A stretch of 10,358 bases of DNA from JAJYVT01 sp036796435 (GTDB taxonomy: Bacteria; Actinomycetota; Acidimicrobiia; Acidimicrobiales; RAAP-2): NCBI GenBank assembly GCA_036796435.1, contig DAIRCY010000088.1, positions 1-10,358 on the forward strand. Reading direction: 5' to 3'. The position numbers and the translations under genes were made by a program. Below the pieces are notes generated by a model. It did no database searches, was not told the origin of the DNA, and worked only from the letters and a program-made list of their open reading frames with translations. This document shows positions 6,824 through 10,358 of this stretch, one piece after another. The stretch's first letter is position 1, and each line of letters begins with the position of its first letter.

Positions 6824-7944
6824 ACCGCACACAGTCGGACGCGGCCGTGCTCGAAGCGGCTGCGGCAGGAAAGCTTCTGATCAGGCCGTACCTCGACTGG
6901 GCGAAGGACCAGAAGATCCCGGTCGTCGAGGACTTCGCCGTCGACCTGCTCGCCGTCGAGACCGAGCCGTGGGCCCGGCTCGGCGTCCCTGCCGCGTTCG
7001 TGCACCTCATCGGCCGGGGCGACTGGGCGAACGTGCTCGTGGCGGCGATCCCGCCGGGTGGCGCCACGGAGACACAGCACCATCTGTACGAAGAGGTGGT
7101 GTACGTCCTCGCGGGCCACGGGAACACCGTGTTGCGCGATCCGGAGGGGCGCACGCACAGCTTCGAGTGGGGTCCGCGCAGCCTGTTCGGGCTCCCCCTC
7201 AACGCGCCGTACCGGCACTTCAACGCGAGCGGGAGCGAAGAGGCGCGCCTCGCCTCTGTGACCAGCCTGCCGCTCATGCTGAACGTCTTTCACGACGAGT
7301 CGTTCGTGTTCGACAACCCGGGTGAGTTCCCCGGCCGGTTCGGTGGCGAGGACCGGTTCCGCGGCGAGGGCAAGTTCGTCCACGTCGCGCCCGGCCGTCA
7401 TATGTGGGAGACCAACTTCGTCCCGGACCTCGCCGACTTCGAGATGCCCGAGTGGCAGGCGCGCGGTGCCGGCAGCCGCAACCTCAAGTTCGTCCTCGCC
7501 GAGTCGACGATGCACGCGCACATGTCCGAGATGCCCGTAGGCACCTACAAAAAGGGTCACCGCCACGCTCCCGACTTCCACGTCTTCACCGTCGACGGCC
7601 ACGGCTACAGCCTCTTTTGGTACGAGGGGGAAGAGGAGTTCACGCGGATCGACTGGCGCCACGGCGTCGTCTACGCCCCCGCGGACCAGCAGTTCCACCA
7701 GCACTTCAACACCTCGACGCACCCGAGCCGCTACCTGGCCGTCGCCTACGGCGGGTTGCGGTACCCGTTCACCGAGGAGCGCCGGCAGCACTTCATGGGT
7801 GTCGACAAGAGCGTCACCGAAGGCGGGCGGCAGATCGACTACGCCGACGAGGACCCGCGCATCCGGGAGATCTACGTTGCCGAGCTCGCCCGCGAAGGCA
7901 TCGAGTGCAAGATGCCCCCCGCCGAAGGCCGTGCTCCCCGATGA
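6820..7944 (+). CDS. Two-domain cupin protein (gentisate dioxygenase-like bicupin)
   Basis: This 374-residue protein has two beta-barrel cupin domains, most likely metal-binding and cytoplasmic. The N-terminal cupin (about 70-150) shows 'TQHHLYEEVVYVLAG' with His87, His88 and Glu91/92, and the second motif 'PLNAPYRHFN' with His133. The C-terminal cupin (about 225-312) shows 'KGHRHAPDFHVFTVDG' with His247, His249 and His254, and 'PADQQFHQHFN' with His293 and His295. The usual motif-1 glutamate of that domain is replaced by histidine, reminiscent of the all-histidine iron site of gentisate and salicylate dioxygenases. Length also fits that group (about 350-390). The ATG at 6820 overlaps the EutA-like stop (ATGA), with a ribosome site GGGAGAG at 6808-6814. 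A ring-cleaving dioxygenase is plausible, but an isomerase or a non-catalytic cupin cannot be excluded. Confidence 0.8.
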   Translation: MNRTQSDAAVLEAAAAGKLLIRPYLDWAKDQKIPVVEDFAVDLLAVETEPWARLGVPAAFVHLIGRGDWANVLVAAIPPGGATETQHHLYEEVVYVLAGHGNTVLRDPEGRTHSFEWGPRSLFGLPLNAPYRHFNASGSEEARLASVTSLPLMLNVFHDESFVFDNPGEFPGRFGGEDRFRGEGKFVHVAPGRHMWETNFVPDLADFEMPEWQARGAGSRNLKFVLAESTMHAHMSEMPVGTYKKGHRHAPDFHVFTVDGHGYSLFWYEGEEEFTRIDWRHGVVYAPADQQFHQHFNTSTHPSRYLAVAYGGLRYPFTEERRQHFMGVDKSVTEGGRQIDYADEDPRIREIYVAELAREGIECKMPPAEGRAPR

Positions 7945-8534
7945 GCGAGGGAGCGACTTCCACGCGACCCCGCCGGCTGGTCGTCGGCATGTCGGGCTCG
8001 AGCGCACCCCAACTCGGGATCGCGCTCCTCGAAGCGCTCCACGGCCACGAGGAGGTGGAGACCCATCTCGTCATCAGCGAGGGGGCACGGCGGAGCATCG
8101 AGCTCGAAGCCGGGGTCGACCCCGCAGAGGTGGCGAAGCTCGCGACGGTGTCCTACGACGTCCGCGACCTGGCTGCAGCGATCTCGTCCGGGTCCTTCCT
8201 GACCGACGGGATGGTCGTCATCCCTTGTTCGATGCGCACGCTGGCCGCGGTGGCGACCGGCAATTCGGCAGACCTGCTAATCCGTGCTGCCGACGTCACG
8301 CTCAAGGAGCGGCGCCGCCTCGTTCTCGTCACCCGGGAGTCTCCCCTGAACCTCATCCACATCCGCAACATGGAGGTGGTCACCCTCGCCGGCGCGATCG
8401 TGATGCCCCCGGTGCTCGGCTTCTACCACCGTCCGAAGTCCCCCGAGGACCTGGTCGCCCAGGTGGTGGGCAAGGTGCTGGACCAGTTCGGCATCTCCCA
8501 CCAGCTCTTCCGGCGGTGGGGCACGACCGAGTGA
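7941..8534 (+). CDS. ubiX: UbiX-family flavin prenyltransferase
   Basis: This 197-residue enzyme is expected to join dimethylallyl (mono)phosphate to reduced FMN, making the prenylated FMN used by UbiD-type (de)carboxylases. Family blocks are nearly complete: SGSFLTDGMVVIPCSMRTLA (83-102), 'ADVTLKERRRLVLVTRESPL' (117-136, with Lys122, Glu123, Arg124, Arg132 and Glu133), 'LIHIRNM' (138-144) and the C-terminal 'FYHRPKSPEDLV' (161-172, Tyr162 and Arg164). The N-terminal flavin loop is unusual: GSSAPQLG (19-26) where common UbiX proteins read like GASGAIYG. ATG at 7941 overlaps the cupin stop (ATGA). No UbiD gene is in the window, so the user of the cofactor lies elsewhere. Confidence 0.93.
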   Translation: MSEGATSTRPRRLVVGMSGSSAPQLGIALLEALHGHEEVETHLVISEGARRSIELEAGVDPAEVAKLATVSYDVRDLAAAISSGSFLTDGMVVIPCSMRTLAAVATGNSADLLIRAADVTLKERRRLVLVTRESPLNLIHIRNMEVVTLAGAIVMPPVLGFYHRPKSPEDLVAQVVGKVLDQFGISHQLFRRWGTTE

Positions 8535-9019
8535 GCGAGCCAACAGCAGGCGGAAACGGCCGCGACCTCTCGCTGCCCGCCGAGGTGCGCCGTGGCCTGG
8601 AGGGCGAGCCGGCTGTCGGGGCGCTCGAGCCGGCGTTCGCCTTGCTGACGGTGGACGACGCGGGCAGGGTGGACGTCTGCCTCCTGTCGCGCGCCGAGGT
8701 CGATGCGTCGCCGTCGACGCTCAGAGTCGTGGTGGCGGGCGCCAAGGCGCAGAGGAACCTGCGCGCCACGGGGCGGGCGACGTTCCTCGCGGTCGCTGAC
8801 GACGCCGCCCACTACCTCGCCCTGCGCGTGCGCCGGGTCGTCGAGGAGCAGGACGCCACGGCCGCGGAGCTGGAGGTCGAGCGCGTGCTCCGCGACGACC
8901 TGGGCGTGCAGCTCGACCCGATGCGCTTCCGGGTCGAGCCGAGACTGGCGATCGAGGAGCGCTGGGAGCGGTCCCGGCGGTTGCTTGACCGCCTCGCTGC
9001 CGGAGAGGGCCCGTCGTGA
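8531..9019 (+). CDS. Small pyridoxamine 5'-phosphate oxidase-like (split-barrel) protein
   Basis: This 162-residue protein resembles the PPOX/flavin split-barrel superfamily. Strand pattern 'AFALLTVDDAGRVDVCLLS' (35-53), 'LRVVVAGAKAQRNLRATG' (64-81) and the following 'RATFLAVADDAAHYLALRV' (82-100) is typical of the barrel. The 'K-x-x-R-N-L' segment (72-77) corresponds to the helix that helps bind flavin phosphate. The C-terminal half is helical and charged. GTG at 8531 overlaps the UbiX stop (GTGA). Members bind FMN, F420 or heme, and the cofactor cannot be read here. Its position beside UbiX, which needs reduced FMN, suggests it could supply or hold flavin, but that is inference. Confidence 0.7.
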   Translation: MSEPTAGGNGRDLSLPAEVRRGLEGEPAVGALEPAFALLTVDDAGRVDVCLLSRAEVDASPSTLRVVVAGAKAQRNLRATGRATFLAVADDAAHYLALRVRRVVEEQDATAAELEVERVLRDDLGVQLDPMRFRVEPRLAIEERWERSRRLLDRLAAGEGPS

Positions 9020-10358
9020 CCACCACCACGGCGACCGTCGCAGGGCAGCGGGGCGACGCGCGTGACAAGTCGACGGGCGTCACGCGCTACAGCGCCGACG
9101 TCGAGGTGGCGGGTGCGCTGCACGCGGCGGTGGTGCGAAGCGTGAGCCCCCACGCGGAGATTCTCGCCATCGACGCCGGTGCGGCGCTTGCGACGGACGG
9201 CGTGTCCGCCGTGGTGACCGCCCGCGACCTCGCCGACCGGTTCGGCGACGAGCTGTGCGGGCGCCGGGTCCGGGACATGCCGCTCCTCGCCAGGGACAAG
9301 GTGCGCTTCGTCGGGGAGGCCGTCGCTGTGGTGCTCGCGTCGACGCGCCGTGCGGCGGAAGACGCCGCGGCGCTGGTGGACGTCGAGTACCGCGAGCTCG
9401 CGCCGGTACTCGATTCTCGGGCAGCGCTCGAGCCCGGCGCGGTCCACGTGCACGACGCGCCGTGGCGCTACGACGGCGCGGTCGTGACCGAGTCGCAGCA
9501 TCCGAACCTCCAGTCCGAGGTCGTCCAGGGCGACCCCGCCGCCGCCGACGCCGCGCTCGCACGGGCTGCGCACGTGGCGAGCGCCGTCTACCGCACCCCG
9601 TCGGGTCACCAGGGCTACCTCGAGCCGCAGTGCTGGACGGCGTGGCCGCTCCCGGGGGGGCGCGTCGCGCTGCAAGGCACCGTGAAGGCTCCGTACCGGC
9701 TCAGGGAGCAGGCTGCGAAGACCTTGGGGCTCTCCCTCGACGCGGTGGAGATCGAGCCGGTCCCGCTCGGTGGCGACTTCGGGGGCAAGGGTGGCGTGGT
9801 CGACCCGACGCTCTGCGCGGCGTTGGCCCTGTGGGCGGACCGGCCGGTGCGGCTGGCACTGCGCTCGGGCGAGGACTTCAGCGCGACCGACGCCCGCCAC
9901 CCGGCGCTTCTCGACGTCCGGGTCGGATGCGACGCCGAAGGTCGCCTGCTGGCGCTCTACGTCGACGCGCTCTTCGACGGCGGCGCATACGCGGCGGTGA
10001 AGCCGATCCCGTCGGCGAACCTGCACGGCATCGAAGAGTGCGCCCTCGGCTACCGCGTCGAGGCCTTTGCGGTCCGGTCGAGGATCGCGTACACGACCAC
10101 CATCCCGAAGGGCCACATGCGCGCGCCTGGCGCGCCCCAGGCCGTGTTCGCAGTCGAGAGCGCGCTCGACGAGCTCGCGGGCGTGGCCGGGATCTCGCCA
10201 GTGGAGCTGCGCCGGAGGAACGTCCTCACCAGCGGCGACATCGACGCCTACGGCCATGCGTGGCAGGAGGCGAGGGGCGTGGAGGCGCTGGACGCGGCGC
10301 TGGCGCGCGCCGCGGCGTCCGGGGGCGAGCGCGCAGGGCCCGGGGCCCCGGGGGGGGG
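9016..10358 (+). CDS. Xanthine dehydrogenase-family molybdenum hydroxylase, large subunit (partial)
   Basis: The first ~447 codons of a molybdopterin-binding subunit are present; family members usually have about 750-800 residues, so the window edge cuts it. These enzymes hydroxylate a carbon of N-heterocycles, aldehydes or aromatic CoA esters with water as oxygen source. The N-terminal 'hammerhead' domain begins at about residue 15 ('STGVTRYSADVEV') and includes 'KVRFVGEAVAVVLA'. The molybdopterin domain carries GGDFGGKGG (252-260) and the active-site loop HMRAPGAPQ (367-375). The carbon monoxide dehydrogenase signature AYxCSFR is absent from the part seen. GTG at 9016 overlaps the preceding stop (GTGA), with GGAGAGGG at 9002-9009 as ribosome site. 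FAD and iron-sulfur subunits are expected beyond the edge. The last bases are a G-run that may be unreliable. Confidence 0.9.
   Translation, partial: MTTTTATVAGQRGDARDKSTGVTRYSADVEVAGALHAAVVRSVSPHAEILAIDAGAALATDGVSAVVTARDLADRFGDELCGRRVRDMPLLARDKVRFVGEAVAVVLASTRRAAEDAAALVDVEYRELAPVLDSRAALEPGAVHVHDAPWRYDGAVVTESQHPNLQSEVVQGDPAAADAALARAAHVASAVYRTPSGHQGYLEPQCWTAWPLPGGRVALQGTVKAPYRLREQAAKTLGLSLDAVEIEPVPLGGDFGGKGGVVDPTLCAALALWADRPVRLALRSGEDFSATDARHPALLDVRVGCDAEGRLLALYVDALFDGGAYAAVKPIPSANLHGIEECALGYRVEAFAVRSRIAYTTTIPKGHMRAPGAPQAVFAVESALDELAGVAGISPVELRRRNVLTSGDIDAYGHAWQEARGVEALDAALARAAASGGERAGPGAPGG

Noticed and set aside
6820..7944. EutQ, the cupin of ethanolamine operons, suggested by the EutA-like neighbour
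   Set aside because: EutQ is a shorter, single-cupin protein; this one has two complete cupin domains and a histidine-rich site resembling gentisate-type dioxygenases.
9016..10358. Aerobic carbon monoxide dehydrogenase large subunit (CoxL form I)
   Set aside because: The diagnostic AYxCSFR active-site loop is not present; the corresponding loop appears to be HMRAPGAPQ, so a general xanthine dehydrogenase-family call is safer.

Overview
The window is GC-rich DNA (roughly two thirds G+C). Its genes have third positions dominated by G/C, use GTG and TTG as well as ATG starts, and overlap tightly. This suggests a high-GC actinobacterium. An environmental, Acidimicrobiia-like lineage is my guess; no RNA gene or phylogenetic marker is present to fix the taxon. 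All supported genes lie on the + strand and appear to form one operon that runs off the right edge.

Layout: positions 1 to about 630 hold no gene I can support. A candidate sigma-70-like promoter (637-665) with a short inverted repeat in its spacer precedes the first gene. Positions 731-4420 encode a complete NitT/TauT (SsuABC/TauABC-like) ABC importer: a secreted binding protein, a permease, an ATPase and a second, different permease. Positions 4407-5135 encode a class I SAM-dependent methyltransferase. Positions 5132-6823 encode a clear relative of EutA, the ASKHA-fold reactivating factor of the coenzyme-B12 enzyme ethanolamine ammonia-lyase, but no EutB or EutC is present. There follow a two-cupin protein with histidine-rich metal sites (6820-7944), a UbiX-type flavin prenyltransferase (7941-8534), a small split-barrel flavin-type protein (8531-9019) and the first ~447 codons of a xanthine dehydrogenase-family molybdenum hydroxylase large subunit (9016 to the edge).

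All nine junctions between the ten genes overlap. Eight are 4-base stop/start overlaps (ATGA, GTGA or TTGA) and one is a 14-base overlap. This argues for a single co-translated unit and a shared task. The simplest reading is an uptake-plus-catabolism operon for a small, probably aromatic, heteroaromatic or amine-bearing compound. The importer would bring in the substrate, the molybdenum hydroxylase would hydroxylate it, the cupin could act as a metal-dependent (ring-cleaving) enzyme, and UbiX would make prenylated FMN for a UbiD-type decarboxylase encoded elsewhere. What the EutA relative reactivates is the most interesting open question: a B12-dependent enzyme outside the window, or something not yet described. 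The substrate cannot be read from the sequence.
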